A stretch of DNA of 64,000 bases from Hemibagrus wyckioides (GCF_019097595.1 NC_080720.1:22392852-22456851); one strand, 5' to 3'; counted from the stretch's first letter, positions 9,800 through 23,251 are shown. A program made the numbers and translations. The notes: a model not told the origin generated them from the sequence alone.

Positions 9800-11240
9800 T
9801 GGATCAAATTGTTTCCTTCTTTTGTTATTTTGCCTCTATACCACAATGGATTTGTGAAATGAAGCAATCAGGATGTGATTGAAGTGGAGACTTTCAGCTT
9901 TAATACAAGGAGTTTAGCCAAAAATATTGCATTAACCCATTTAGGAATTGCAGCCATTTTTTTAGACAGTCCCTTCATTTTCACTGGCTTAAAAGTAAAT
10001 AGAAAAACTAACAGTTATAAATATAAGGATTATTTACTACTTGGATGCACATCCTTTGCAGTCAATGGCTGTCTGATGTCTGGAACCCATGGGCATATGG
10101 ACACCAAATGCTGAGTTTCCTCCCTTGTGATGCTTTGCCAGGCCTTTACTGCAGCCGCCTTCAGTTGCTGCTTGTTTGTGGGTCTTTCTGCCTTCAGTTT
10201 TGTCTTCAGGATGTGAAATGCATGCTCAATTGGTTTGAGGTCAGGCGACTTTCCATTCTATTTTTTTTGCATTAAGAGCTTCTTGGGTTGCAGTCCATTT
10301 TTGGTCATTATCCATCTGTACTGTGAAGTGCCATACTATCAGTTTTGCAGCATGAGACTGAATCTGAGCAGACAGTAAGCTGTATACACTTCAGAATTTA
10401 TCCTGCTTCTTCTATCAGCAGACACATCATCAATAAACACCAGTGACCCAGTTCCTTTGGCAGCCATACATGCCTATGCCATAACCCTGCCTCCACTATG
10501 TTTGATAGATGATGTGGTTTGCTTTGGATCATGAGCCTTTCCTTTCATTTTCTACACTCTTCCCATCATTCTAGTACAAGTATATCTTTGTGCAAATAAT
10601 CTTCCAGAAGTGGGCAGCTGTTTCTGACCTTTTTGTTCTTGAGAGTCACCAGTGGTTTGCACCTTGTGGTTTAACTAGGTATTTGCATTCATGAAGGTGT
10701 CTCTTGATTGTAGATTTTGACAATGACGCTCCTACATCCTTGAGCATGTTCTTAACTTTATGAACTAGATGTTGTGAAGGTGGTGTTCATCACCCAGTAA
10801 AGAATTCTCTGTTCATCTATTTGAGTTATCTTTTATGGTCCTCCAGGTGTTTCAGTGTTGCTGAGCTCACCTGTGTATTACTTCTTACTAAGAATGTCAA
10901 GGATGTTGATTTGGACACTCCTAAAGTTTCTGTAATCTCTGTAGAAATTAATTTGCATCGACTCCAGACCTTTTTAATAGACCTTTTTTAATTAGTCATA
11001 AAATAACAAGGAAACAGTACATGACTGGTCATGAAACTGCATCTCAGACATCTGTTAAATTATTTTTGAGGCTGTGAAAATGGAGGGACTGTGTAAAAAA
11101 TGCCTGTAATAAGTGATTAAGGCAATATTTTTGTAAACCCCTTGAATAAAAGCTGAAAGTCTATACTTCGATCACATCTTGATTGTTTCATCAAATCCAT
11201 TGTGGTGGTGTAGCAAGGCAAAATTACGGAAATTGTGTCA
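9800..11240 (-). mobile_element. Tc1-like element with long inverted ends, decayed
   Basis: The left end (9800-9932) and right end (about 11118-11240) are imperfect inverted copies. Shared blocks are ATTTTGCC, CCACAATGGATTTG, ATCA(G/A)GATGTGAT, AGACTTTCAGCTTT and AAAAATATTGC. The arms are about 120-130 bases, long for Tc1 but known for long-inverted-repeat members. A broken transposase lies between them on the minus strand. The exact termini and TA duplication are unclear because the outer ends have diverged. Confidence 0.75.
10060..10985 (-). pseudogene. Tc1-like transposase relic
   Basis: Minus-strand frames, joined only by inspection across breaks, show family landmarks in order: STIKRHLHECKYLVKP (end of the DNA-binding half), FWKIICTKIYL, SGGxVMAWACMAAKGTG with GSLVFIDDV, WHFTVQMDNDQK (catalytic Asp region), and a C-terminal run LKAERPTNKQQLKAAAVKAW. 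A stop follows KVA shortly after the Asp region, and a frame change separates it from the PIEHAFHILKTK segment that holds the catalytic Glu. No intact frame exceeds 80 residues, so the gene is dead. It would have served only its own element. Confidence 0.85.
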
Positions 11241-11245
11241 AATAT

Positions 11246-13307
11246 TTATATCAGAATTCTTTTAATAGCATGAACACTTTACTTTGAAATAAAAAGCACA
11301 TGAAGTGTGCAGCAATACACAGAACAAGCCAGGTTACCCGATTCTGCAATGATTTACGAAATATCCTCAAACTCAACAGGGAGGTCACCCAAGACCAATA
11401 AATCTCTCAGAACCTCAGCCGACCTAAACTGAGCTATGCAAGCTATCCCAGGCAAGGCTAAGTCACCAGATCTGGGGTAATGGAGCATGTGGGGGTGAGA
11501 CCCCTGCTGCAGGATTGTGTCTGCACTCCAGGAATGCCCCGTTGCTTCATGAGCCAACCAGAGGTTTTATGACATGGCTGTCAAGAAGGTAAAAGGGCAG
11601 ATGCTTAAGTCAGCATGTGCCTATTTGGAAATGTACTTTAATGGTTTAAAGCAAACAAAGGTGATTGTGTTTATTTTGTGTAGAGTATATTATTACTGTT
11701 ATACTTGCATATTGGAATCATTAAAAATTTAGTTGAAATTGCACAAGAGGCATATGCAATTTAGCATTTTTTTCTTCACTAATAATGCTATAAAGGATAT
11801 AATCTGTTTTCAAAGTTAAAAATCTTCATTACTTAAAAGTTAACACTCAACATAAACACATAACCCTCCTCCAGAGCTCTTAAATAGCTGTCGAACTTTT
11901 TCAGCCAAGGCTGATATGCCTTGACAAGCTTTCTTTTATTATTTGTACTTTAGAATCAGTAGCTGGTAGACATCATTTTGCTGTAACTAGATGGTATTGC
12001 ATCACCCACCTCTTTTCAGATCAGCTCTTCCAGTGCCCCAGTGGGAGACATCGTTCTATCAAAAATTGAACACCATCCTGGCTGCCTGAAGGATAATGTC
12101 AGCTGTACTCCTACACCCTCCACCTAGACCTTTACTGAGGTGTGCTGAGCCAATGTGCACACTTTAGCTACAGTTGTAGGGTTAATTTCTATATTTCTAT
12201 CATCTTATAGTCTTCATCTTATCATTAATATACTTTACATTGGTCATTCATTTCAACCATATTTTTATCAAAAAAAAAAAAATAAATAAAAAAATTAAAA
12301 TAATAAAAAAGTAAAGTCAATTAAATGCATTAATACAGAAATATTCTGATTCTGATACAAAATGATATATAGTCCATGAAAGGCTCACTGGTTTTTGATG
12401 TAGTCAGTGATTAACTAATTCTAGCTCTATAACTTTAAGGCATCTATAACCTTTTCAAATGCAAGTTGTCATTTCTGGCACCACTGTTGTACTCAGGAGT
12501 TAGTTGTAGCCCGTGTAGTGACATTTACATCGAATGCATCCTGTGATAATCTACTGAAGGCTAGCAAAAGCATAAACTGACTGGACCTCTTATTAGGCTT
12601 TCAAAAAAAAATCTTTAGTCAATGATAATTCTTTCAAAGTATGCAGTTGTCTGGCTTGAGAAGAGACTCGAGAGAGTGTATGAATGATTCAGTAGAAGAA
12701 CATTATATTTATTGATAGACATTTCTCTTTGTCATTTGCAGAAGTACTTCGACACAAGGTTATGGATGTAAGCTTACTGATTACATAGTAACTCTTGATG
12801 TTCTTCCACTTACCATTATATAAATCCAGCAACGGCTTGAAGCCTATTTTACATGATGCAGAAAAAATAATTTATGCTTTTATTGCTTGATGGTTGGACT
12901 AATGTGTTGCTGTCTAGATGTTCCAGTAAGTAGGTAAACAAGCTCCGTACACACTGGGGTCTGAGACCAGATTGATTTTTTTTTTTTTGCAATTTAAAAT
13001 CGGAAATAAAATAGAAGGTACATTTTTAATAAATTGAATATTTAATAATCAAGATTCTGAACTATTTCTAGCTCCCACTTTAACTGTATGCAAATGCGTG
13101 ATATTGAGCATGTTAACTGCTTTGTTCAAAAGGTCAGATTTTCCCTCATGTCTAATCTTTTCTATTGAAGCACATGTTCAGATGACTCTCCAATGGATTT
13201 CATCTAAAATGGATCATAAGGTTTTGCACAAACTTGTGGAGTCCATGACAGCTCGAGCGCACACAGTCATTAAAACAAAAAACGTGACAAACCAAATACT
13301 AGGAAAA
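11246..13307. other. Unique DNA with one GC-richer block
   Basis: About 11340-11590 is GC-richer than its surroundings and has a 67-codon minus-strand frame starting MAHEATGHSW that I do not recognise. It could be an old retroelement piece or a conserved non-coding block. The rest is AT-rich with an A/T run at about 12270-12310. Confidence 0.35.
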
Positions 13308-13367
13308 TTTTCTTTTCTTTTCTTTTCTTTTCTTTTCTTTTCTTTTCTTTTCTTTTCTTTTCTTTTC
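13308..13367. repeat. (TTTTC)n microsatellite
   Basis: About 12 near-perfect TTTTC units, a pure pyrimidine tract. The open frame through it is an artefact. Confidence 0.96.
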
Positions 13368-14860
13368 GCTAACGTTGTTGTCAATAATAATAATGAAAAT
13401 ATGTCTCCTAGTAAATGTTCACTTTAAGTATAAAATACTAAAATACTATAAAAAACTGATCTACAGAACTGATTTTGTTCTATTATTCTATAAATCTGCA
13501 ATACCTGCTTTGTAGAGAAGGCTGAATTGTAGAGAATTTTTACCTTCTGGCTCACGCATTTTTAATTATGCTTTCACAGTCCGGCTGGAGTCCACACTTA
13601 CATGGCGATCACAACGTATACCCTTTTTATAATAAGAACATACTTAATCATCTGTTCTCTTGTTCTCTGTTGAGTTGTGAGTGTACTCCTGCTGCCTCAT
13701 GTGATGCTGGTATGCTCTGCACATGTCTGATTTATTCTGATAGTCTACTCCTACTCTGGTCCTCCAGGTTTCATGGGTCCACATGCATATCCCAATGACT
13801 TCCCATAACCAGTTCATGCTTTCCCAGAGGCCCAAAAATTTTGTGGTTTCCATATTCAGCATAGAATGTTTTTGTCATGTCATACTCCTCAATGGTGGTT
13901 AAGGGTTCATATGAAAGTAAACCCTGAAACACTCAGGCTTTAAGAATTTGTAGTTTTTCATAGGTATTTCTGTTTATACCTAGTCTACTAGGGGCAATAT
14001 ATTCATAGAAAAGTTCCAGAAAACATAAATTTATATATTTAAAGCAAATGGTGATGTCAAACTCATTTCTGCTCTCTGAGATGCCCCAAGTATTATTTCC
14101 ACTAAAATTCTGTGTAAGGTTATTCAACAGAAATAAAAATGTGTCAAATTAAAGGTGATATAATAATTCATTTGTTTATACTGATTGAAAATGTCTGATG
14201 AATTGATTTCAGTTCTAGCGTTAGAAATGATACACTACTGTACTGGTAAAAGATGCATCGTCCTCCTTTGAGGGATAATCTCCCATGGTTACTGTAGACT
14301 TGCTCTTCTTAACAAGTGCTGCTGTATTCATAATAAAACATGCCACGACTCTCATTCACAATAAGATCATGCAATACATTTTAAATCTCAGCATATAGAG
14401 TGCTGTCTTTTTTACTATATGCCAGTACACCATATTTGTAAGTGTAATTCTGGGGCATTTAACCTTTTTTCCTGCCTCTTTCATCATCTTCCACAGTGTG
14501 TTGGGGGATAATCTTCTCATGGGTCCAGTTCAGATATGGAAAATTCTTATGATGGTCCTAATGGTATTTTTAACTGCTTATGTATTTTTAATATCCATTA
14601 CTTGATTTGTGCAGGTCAACAACTCGTATTTATAGCCCAGGGAAAACAGGGTATGGTTAAAGGTAGCAATAACAACAATAACAAGAGTTCCTGGTCACTG
14701 AGTGCAAATGGAAAATAATCACTTGATGATTTGTTTGCATTTGTTTTAAATTTTCTTTATGGGTGAGCACATACTGTTATTAAAAAAAAAAAAATCACAC
14801 TCTCTGAAAAGTTCTGATGAAATGCTATATATTACGTGATCTCTCTTTCTTATTGAATTT
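13368..14860. other. Unique AT-rich DNA
   Basis: No coding or repeat signal that I recognise. Confidence 0.4.
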
Positions 14861-15420
14861 TCCCTAAATGCAAAAATGTCTAACAGGTCAAACACAGGCT
14901 GACACATCCACATTTAAAAGCTTTTAAGCGAGCACAAATCTTCATTATGCGGTGAGCCATATGAGTTATTAAACTACATTGTTCCTTTAATGTGAGGGAT
15001 TTGGAAAGAAATGTCTCATTAATTATAAAGGCAGTCTTACTGAATGACTGTTCTCTCTCCTGTTAATGATGAAACCATAATGAAACCTTATTGCAATCTT
15101 CCAGAACCAGCATGTCATCGGAAATGTATCCAAAATGGACCAGTGCATTTGGTTGCAGTCTGTTAACTCGATCAGGAACTAGAAGCATTAGAGAGAAAAC
15201 AGCCAAATCTTTCCCCGAACAAATGGCAGCCATCACTCTCTTTTACGTCACAAGACTTAATTGATTAGCCGCTACAGGAGATCAAAAGTGAACATTGCTT
15301 TCAGGCAGGATGCTGATGCTGGTTTCCATTTATTCCAGCTTTTGTATGGCATGCTGTTTGTAAAGCTTGGAAACACACAGCACCCAAGCTGAACAGCTCA
15401 CTATTTCACACAGTCGTTTC
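14861..15420. other. Non-repetitive block, candidate conserved non-coding element
   Basis: Balanced composition, no repeat landmarks and no open frame. It carries several homeobox-type cores (CATTAATTATAAAGG near 15017, CTTAATTGATTAGC near 15257). Conservation cannot be seen from one sequence; this is an inference from texture only. Confidence 0.25.
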
Positions 15421-15527
15421 TCTAACTCTCTCTGCTCCCTTGCCTAAGAAGACAACTCAGATTAATGTTATTGACACAAGCTTCTGTGCACCCATGGGTT
15501 TGCCAGCTTTTGCCAACACATGTGCGT

Positions 15528-15585
15528 ACACACACACACACACACATACACACACCGACACACACACAGACACACACACACACGT
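15528..15585. repeat. Imperfect (CA)n microsatellite
   Basis: CA repeat with TA, GA and CG interruptions. Confidence 0.95.
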
Positions 15586-16713
15586 CAGTGGAGACCCTCA
15601 GGCAGCTTTCATGCAATGCCTGCACAAGGCAAGCGAAGGAAAATCCATACTGAACAGATACAATATAGCATCACTTTACTGTGCTGCTACGGGACTTGAT
15701 AAACCTCATCAACCTGAAGGGCTGCTGTTGCATCAAGCATGGAGGAGGTGACACTGGCTGTCCGAGATAAAGGAGAAAAACAGCGACGCGTGACATCTCT
15801 GAACCAATGTTGCCTGTAAGAAAAAAAGAAGCTGACATGGAGAAAAAAAATGTGTCAGAAAGGGATTTAAAAACTAAGAGACAGAGGACTTGCAGGAGGG
15901 CAAAAGGGAAATGGCTATGGAGATGACTATCTGAACACCCAGAATGCAAATCATATTAGACACTGCACAGTCAGATATATCTTAATCATGTTAAGTAGAA
16001 GAGCAAGGCTCCATTATTGGCTGGTTGTCAACATAACCTAGTCTACTGCAGATAAAAAGGAAGTGTTCCTATCCGGTCATCATATTCAATAAGGAAGTCA
16101 CAGAGGCAGCAGCAGCCTGGTAATTAACGCCAGCAGTGGGCTTTCAAGATCCTCAGCTGTTTCAAAGTTAGTAACATTTGTATTTGTCTTGTCTATATAA
16201 AAAAAAGTTTTAAAAATCAACTAGTAATTTAATAAACTCATCATAAAGAATAAAATCACATCAAAAGCACATAAAACAGAATATTCAACTACCAAACCAG
16301 TTGATCATGGAAGAATATACTGGCTAATATTCATCAATTTCATACACTTTGACAATACCATGAGAAAATATTTTCATAGTAATAATTAATTCAAATAAAG
16401 CCGATTTTTTTCTCATTTATCCTTAATTCATCCTTACCTTGATACAACAATATGGTGAATAATTTAAATATGAAACACTTGAATTTAGTTGTTTGAGAAT
16501 TATTCCTAATAAAGAAATATAAACTCTTTCTTTAATTTCACACACTACACACCTTTGCTTGGAAGACGTTACAGTTTACAGTGACTAACACACTGCTATG
16601 TGTTATTTTGGTTACTGCTTTTAGACAGCAAAATACACTGATTATATTAGTGAATGATGATGCAATGTTTTTTGAGAAATATAATTGAACAAAACTGGAT
16701 TAGATTTTACGAA
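15586..16713. other. Unique DNA
   Basis: No gene or repeat family recognised; AT-rich towards 16200-16500. Confidence 0.4.
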
Positions 16714-16739
16714 ACTCTCTCTCTCTCTCTCTCTCTCAC

Positions 16740-16779
<40 letters not shown>

Positions 16780-16792
16780 ACACACACACACA
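16714..16792. repeat. (TC)n-(CA)n compound microsatellite
   Basis: About 11 TC units followed by about 28 CA units with two substitutions. Confidence 0.97.
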
Positions 16793-16924
16793 AATGCCCA
16801 AATGGAAGCAGATCCAGAATTTTTTGGATGACACCAGGCATTGTGAATGTTCTATTGTGTATTTTATTGTTTACCTCTGGACAGATAATGTTTTTATGCC
16901 ACTCTTCATTACACTGTCAGTTTC

Positions 16925-16945
16925 CATAACATAACATAACATAAT
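16925..16945. repeat. (CATAA)n short tandem repeat
   Basis: Four pentamer units. Confidence 0.85.
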
Positions 16946-17280
16946 TTCGATATACTATGTTGTCTGAAAAGCTACTTTGTCTATATATAAATTTATATTC
17001 TGAAATCTTTGATTACAAGCTCTTACATCAGTTGCTCACATTATAAATCTGAAAGAAGACATCCAGATTTTTTATATCGGTAAGACTCCATCCCCCAAGC
17101 CAGCCTACATCTAAAGAAACACTGATCATGGAACAAATTCTGAATCCTTCTGAATAGTAATGGTGCTGGTGACAACATTTGCTGCTTTTCATGTGCCATC
17201 ATTTCACTTATTATTATAGGGTATGAAGATGGAAAGTTTATCTGGGCAGACAATGAAACTTTACAAATGCATAAATAAAT
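16946..17280. other. Unique DNA, nothing recognised
   Basis: AT-rich with no signal on either strand. Confidence 0.4.
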
Positions 17281-17720
17281 TTAGCCGACTATTTTATTCA
17301 ATTTGCAATCACAGTCTTCTGGTCATTAGCACATCCTTAGTCACTGAGACGCCACTGCATTATTGCTAATGAATTCATGTTTCTTGAAACTTTTAACAAG
17401 ATGTATAGGCTTTTAGAAGTTTCAAAAACATTGTTCGTTCTGATTATAGTGTTGATATTCCTTTAATCAGAGTAATAGTTACCAGTCTTCAGTGACAATG
17501 TCCTACTCTCCCACCCACCTCCGTGTCTACAATATCACTGTCATTGGCTTTGTTATTAGTGAAGGAAAATTAATTATCAGTGACTGAAGCCCCCAGAGCT
17601 TTTGGGCTAGCTTAATGAGAAAGAATTAATGCTGCATTGACGAGGCAATGATACATAGCCAAAACTTATCTTGAGCTATCAAGGTTGGGTGGTAAAATCT
17701 TACCAACTTGTGTGATGCAA
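17281..17720. other. Non-repetitive block, candidate conserved non-coding element
   Basis: Contains homeobox-type cores (TGCTAATGAATTC near 17364, AAAATTAATTATCAGTGA near 17567, AGCTTAATGAGAAAG near 17610) in otherwise balanced unique DNA. Texture-based inference only. Confidence 0.25.
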
Positions 17721-18285
17721 GAAACTCGTGAGCATTTTTTTTTTCATGAGTTTAGCTAAGAGTTTTGGTGTAGGTTTAATGTTGATGAAACTTTGCCACT
17801 TTTGCTGTTGCTAAAAGGAAAAGAGCTGATGTGGACCCTTTATCTGGATATTTTGTGGATTTTATTTTATTTTTTTAGAATGACTGTATAGTAATATATT
17901 TAATCCATAGAAACCTTTTGGTGATTTTATTGCACATAAGTACATACTATACATAAACAGAAACCCATAAAACTACTACTTGTGATGTAGGACATAGATA
18001 ATGGTAAAATTTATAGAAAAGAGTAATCGTTTTTAGATGGTTCAACTATGTTTACATTATAAAGTATAATATCACACAGAATAAGTTTGTTCCTTTCTGC
18101 TGTCATCTGCCACTTTTGTTTATTTTATTGTTATTTTCTTGTGTTTTGAATCCTGCTTGGAGGACTGCAATTATGGCACAGTACTTGTTTGTATCAGTAC
18201 TTGTTAGTATCAGTTGTAGTTGAAATACTTTTATGCATTTTTTGTTACTTTATGTTCTATTTCACACCTCATAACCATCACGTGT
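17721..18285. other. AT-rich unique DNA
   Basis: Nothing recognised. Confidence 0.4.
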
Positions 18286-18620
18286 GATATCATTCATTCA
18301 TTCATTCATTCATTCATTCATTCATTCATTCATTTATTCATACAATTTCTGTACTGCTTATCTTACACCAGGAGGACCCTGGATAGGGTGCCATCACATA
18401 GCAGGGCACAATAGCAGATATGCCCACATGCCCATTCACACACCACAGACATTTTAGAGACATCAGTCAGCATACAACACATGTCTTTGGAGGAACCTGG
18501 AGTACACAGAAGAAAAGCCCTGAAGTACCAGACAATGTGCAAACTTCATACACACACACTGGGCAGAGGCAGGAATAAAACCTCCAACACCGAAAGTGTG
18601 AGAAAGTTTCTTCCCTCTTG
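18286..18620 (-). mobile_element. SINE-like family A with (ATTC)n tail
   Basis: Twelve or so ATTC units at 18291-18343 sit where other copies have GGAT-type tails. Body landmarks follow in reverse: TTTCTGTACTGCTTATC, ACCCTGGATAGGGTGCC, ACACATGTCTTTGGAGGA and CTCCAACACCGAAAGTGTGA. The body is shortened relative to 33893-34195. Confidence 0.72.
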
Positions 18621-18729
18621 GACAAGGCGGTGTGAAATGGTAGACCCAGAAGTTCAAAGCAGTTGGTTCTTTTCAATTTACTGCCTTATTCAGGAGAAGG
18701 ATTGTGGTTGCACCCAAATCTAAATATAA

Positions 18730-19420
18730 GAGGCTTCAGTCGGTTCCTAAAGACCCTCCCCTTGCATCTGCCGAGGGTGACAGTGACAGTTAATTAAGAT
18801 GTGCAACCTTAGTTTGTTTCTGTATCTATGGATCTACACAAGACTTATTTTCATTTTCCTATTGCCCTGGAACACAGGCGTGGTTTAATCTTTGCCATAC
18901 AAGGGCAAGTATTCTAATTCAAAGGCCTGCCTTTTAACCTCTCTGTAGCACTGCAAACGGGTTGCAAGCAGACTTGTCTTCTCTTTGGTCGACAGCATTA
19001 GGATATTTCTTTACTTGAAAGACTGGCTTATACGTGTTGCCATTAAGAATCAAGGCCCCCCTTTACCAACATTATTATGCTCAGTCTGACAGTACACTCA
19101 GAAAAGAGCTCCCTAACAATGAAGCAGGCTACACAGTTCATCAGCATGAAGCTAGATTTATAGAGAATGCTACCCGCTCTATCCCCACAATGTGTGCCAG
19201 ATATTATTATGCTTGCCAATCACATTCAGCCAGGCTGCCATTTGAGGTATAGACATCGGATGATAATGATGGCAGCTAGAATGGTGATTCTAGGACCATG
19301 CTTAGCAAAGGTGCCTGAGCATAACAGAAAGTGTCTAGCTGAAATGCCCCATCAGAGAGAAGAATAGCCATCAGTGACAGCTACTTTGCATGCTCAGGAG
19401 CAGTGTGCAGTGCAGGAGTG
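18730..19420. other. Non-repetitive block, candidate conserved non-coding element
   Basis: Balanced, repeat-free sequence with a GTTAATTAAGATG core near 18790 and an AATGATGGCAGC stretch near 19266. A G-run lies at about 19430-19437. No open frame with domain features. Confidence 0.25.
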
Positions 19421-21225
19421 GGTATACGGGGGGGGGATCTGGCCCTCAAGTTCCTCTTGCTGGTTCTGACACATCACCATGTGTTGATCTACTCAGACAG
19501 CATTGTAATGGTCAATTGTATAAGCTGCCTTGCATAAAAAACTCAACTCCATACCTCATTTATAGCTAACCTCACTGAAGACAACTTACACTATCGGAAC
19601 AGAGTATAGAGTATCAGGACAAAGTATAGATTCAGGGCAGTGTCTTCACCCAAAATTGGTATCCCAGATTTGGTAGTGGTTTGGTGAGGTAGACAGACAG
19701 ACCATGAGTGCCAAATCAACACAATGATGGCTGCCACACTTACTACATAATTCACCAGCTAGGCACATAGTCCTGTTTGTAGCCCAGAGATGACAGTGAA
19801 GGTTTTGGCTCATTTTACTGCTTTGAACAGCTGTTGGTACTTGCTTTTTCCACCCTTGTTTCTTTTTCCAGCAGATAAGCTGTCCCAAATGGATGGTGAG
19901 ATTTGTGGGTACAAGCAATGGAAACACATCTAAATGCAAGTCCCATTTACAAAGCTGGATCAGAGCTTTGCCCTGTTTCCTGAATCCTTATTTAGACACT
20001 ACTAGACAGTGGCACCCCACTGTCCCCATCTACACTAAAGGTCACATCTACACTTACAGCACAGTACATTACTGGGTGGTGGATCATCACCTTAGCCTAT
20101 AGATGGGTTGAGTGCAAGCATCTGCTCCTCATGAGCCATATTAGAGGTGTTCCGCTTTGATCTGGATATCATCCTGCACTTTTTCCTGATCCTACATGAA
20201 TCAAATAACTATTCATGGTACTTCCAATACTTCAATACTGTTTCTAATTGCACTGTTAAATTATCTAGGTGTTTCACATTGCCCCTGGTGGTTAGGTGAA
20301 GTGGAATAGAGGGGTGGAAGTGTTGTTCTGTGAACTCCAAATTGAGTCCCATGTCATTTAGAAACAGCACTGCCTCAGAGAGATGGTTACATAACTATAT
20401 GAAAGTCATATTTATTACAAATACTCTTTCATGCATTACTATGCTGGGCAGTCTGCAGATACACACATGCAGGTATCCACTTTGGCAGGTATCCACAGTT
20501 TTAACAGAAGAATAAACCTACTCTTAAAAATAAAATAAAATAAAAAAAACAACAACAACAAGAAAAAAACCTAGGCAATACAAGTATTATGATAATTAGA
20601 ATTCAGTATGCCAGGACAGGTAAGGACCTTTTTGCTGCACTGCCAGTGCTCAGAGACGTGGGTAATGAAGTCTGAAGTCAGGCCTGAACAGTCTGCATCT
20701 GCCTTGCCCTAAATTTCACCTGACCTTTCTCATGTTGACAGGACTGTGAATAACATACTTCTGTATTATACACAGCACAGACACTGAAGTTATGGTCAAG
20801 GATTGTAGCTTCTTGATAAACACCAAGGTTTCTCACAACCAAACACTATTAATAATGCATATAATTTCATCCAAATACAAAATGTATTTGCATTCTTTTG
20901 AACCAGAGATATACATTTAGCTCTGAGGAATTTTCTGGAAGTTTTGAAACCCTGTGATACTGTACCAGCCATGACAGCTAAGAAATGCTCAATGAGGCAT
21001 GCCCTGGTCTTAAATTATGCATGCTACGCACTCTATGCACTCTGTCGCACCAAAGATTTGAAAGATATAAAGACAGCAAGCATAAATTTATGCCTTAATT
21101 GTTTCTGAAGTTGCTGCCATATTTGTAATTCAATGGCATAAATGAATGAATAAACAAACAAACAAACAAATAGAGGTTTAGGTGTATACTTTAAACTCAT
21201 TCACTTTTAGTAATTGCTTTAACTG
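19421..21225. other. Unique DNA, no gene recognised
   Basis: A 97-codon minus-strand frame at 19646-19939 (starting MHLDVFPLLVPTN) has two Cys and His pairs near SKCGSHHC but no recognisable domain and no supporting context. I treat it as fortuitous or as an eroded mobile-element piece. An A-rich run lies at about 20525-20570. Confidence 0.3.
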
Positions 21226-21515
21226 AATCGGGGCACAGTGGATCCCAAGAACACTGGGAATGAGTAGGGAATACACCCTGGATGGGACACATGTCAATCA
21301 CCGGTCACTACAGACACATTCACACACATGCACATCTAGAAGCAATGCATCTTAGTCAGTTAACCTATTGGCATGTTTCTGGGAGGCAGCAAGAAACCCA
21401 CATATACACAGGAAGAACATGAACAGAAACTCCACAATCATTTGAGCACAAGATCGAACCAAGGACCCTGGAGCAGTAAGGCAGCAACACTTCTCACTGC
21501 ACCAACCCACCAGCC
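21226..21515 (-). mobile_element. SINE-like family A, variant copy
   Basis: Plus-strand landmarks reverse to the family order: ACACCCTGGATGGGACAC, ATTCACACACATGCACA, GCATGTTTCTGGGAGGCAGC, then GATCGAACCAAGGACCCTGG and the head region CTCACTGCACC. This is a diverged subfamily of the same tRNA-headed repeat. Confidence 0.65.
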
Positions 21516-21689
21516 CAAGTTTAAGCTTCTTCTCTAAACACTTAATCTCCTAGAGCTAGAGCTTGACCTGGTCTGGCATTCATGCTTTATCACCACTTCT
21601 GTGTTTTGTCCTTCTCAGCACCTTAGTATTACTCCTGGTATTAAAATAGAATGAACAGTGCAGCTAATAATGCAGTTTTCTGTACCAGT

Positions 21690-22150
21690 TCACAGTAAAA
21701 GTACATAAATAATCAGTTTACTGAGTTTAGGCATGTACTAATCCCAAACTAATGAAGAGCTAACCTTAACTATGAGGTGAGTCTAATGAATTCATTTGTG
21801 AATAATGACCACTATGAGCACGTTACCACATATTTGTTAGTTCTCTATAAGAAAGAATATAAAAGAAAGGTGCATCATTTCAAATTGTTTATGTAATTTG
21901 CCATATGAAGCTGCATACATGAACATCAACGGATGCTGCTGGATTATTTTCATAATTTATGCTGATCCACCTTACTGAACATAGAAAGTTGTGCTAATTA
22001 TTAAGTAACATTTAATTATTTCAAACACTGGTTTTAAATGTTAATAGATAATAGCATCTGCTAAATTAAAAATGTTACTGAATTAATTTCACCTTTGTGG
22101 GTAAAGGAGCAGTGTCCTGGACCTGAGTCACCCAGAGCATGTACTACTGC
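21690..22150 (+). mobile_element. Partial copy of the long-TIR element
   Basis: Blocks shared in order with 32290-32720 include GAAGAGCTAACCTTAACTAT versus GAAAAGCTAAACTTAACTAC, TATAAGAAAGAATAT, TTGCCATATGAAGCTGC, and CAGAGCATGTAC versus ACAGTACATGCTCTGGG. Only the left arm and centre are present; the right inverted arm is missing. No coding capacity. Confidence 0.6.
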
Positions 22151-23070
22151 TACAGTGGGATTTAAAAAGAAATGGATGTAGAATGTCACAAAACAGGTTG
22201 AGATGAAATTATTGGTGCTTATTAGTAGTGTATTTTGCTGTGTTCAATAAGTGTGATCAGTGTAAATCATGAAAGCTATGAAAGCTATGAAAGTTATGTT
22301 TGTGTACATCAGATGTAACACATTTCATAAAATCTTAGTGGTAATCGTAATTGGACAGTGAAAAAAAATGCTGTCTGGCACTTAAACACTTGAGACATGT
22401 TCAAACACTTTAAGCAGCTGAAAAACAATGACGATTTTGGCTGTGTGAAAGCATTTCACTGTTTCAAGGGTTCAAGGGAAAAATGGACTGTGTTATGTTT
22501 TATTGTCTACTGTTTTTTTTTTATAAGACTCTTGTTTTTATGTTGTTTTTCATTTGATTTGATTTCATTAATTCTTATTTTATTTTATTCGCCATTTAAA
22601 ATATGCAAGAAAAGCCCTGGGTAAATAGAGTGAGTTGGTCATGTACACTGAAGTTGTCACTGTGAAGTGAGCTTCATAGGGGAAAAGTTTAAATACCTCC
22701 AGAAGAGTTCATGGTGTTAACCAAATAACATGCTTTATAATAAACTACTATTTAATGAACCAAGAGGGGTTACATTTAATAACCCACAGAAATTGCTTTT
22801 TCTTAGTGTTTTGGAGTAAATAATTCAGGGCAGCATGCTCAATTTATTATTAGCAAATATACATAAAAAGGAATCTTCACTTTTTTGCCTGCTTTTTTTT
22901 AATTTATTTATATTATTGTATTTAGATATACAATACAATCATAGAACACTGATTTTGAACCAGTACCCTTAAAGAAGAAAGTGTTCAGTTGTGTAGCATG
23001 AACTGACACAATGGGGCTACAGCACTGTCATTCTACTCCCAGATCTTTAATTAAAACACAAAGTTTTGCT
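22151..23070. other. AT-rich unique DNA
   Basis: No gene or repeat family recognised. Confidence 0.4.
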
Positions 23071-23071
23071 T

Positions 23072-23076
23072 TCTCC

Positions 23077-23110
<34 letters not shown>

Positions 23111-23112
23111 TT
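23072..23112. repeat. (CT)n microsatellite
   Basis: About 15 CT units with flanking imperfect units. Confidence 0.94.
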
Positions 23113-23251
23113 TCTTTGTTTATTTCCAACAAAATCAATTTAAAATGTTACCATTATAAAAGTCCTCCTGCAGAACAGTGTTGTACACATTATTGTAGCT
23201 GATTTTAAAATAAACTTGTCATACTTGTAAATAAGCAAATAGAAAACAGAA

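Noticed and set aside
11354..11557. 67-codon frame in a GC-richer block
   Set aside because: No recognised domain, no splice context and no second copy; kept only as a composition note.
19646..19939. 97-codon minus-strand frame with SKCGSHHC
   Set aside because: Considered as a zinc-knuckle gag relic, but the Cys/His spacing does not fit CX2CX4HX4C and the neighbours give no retroelement signal.
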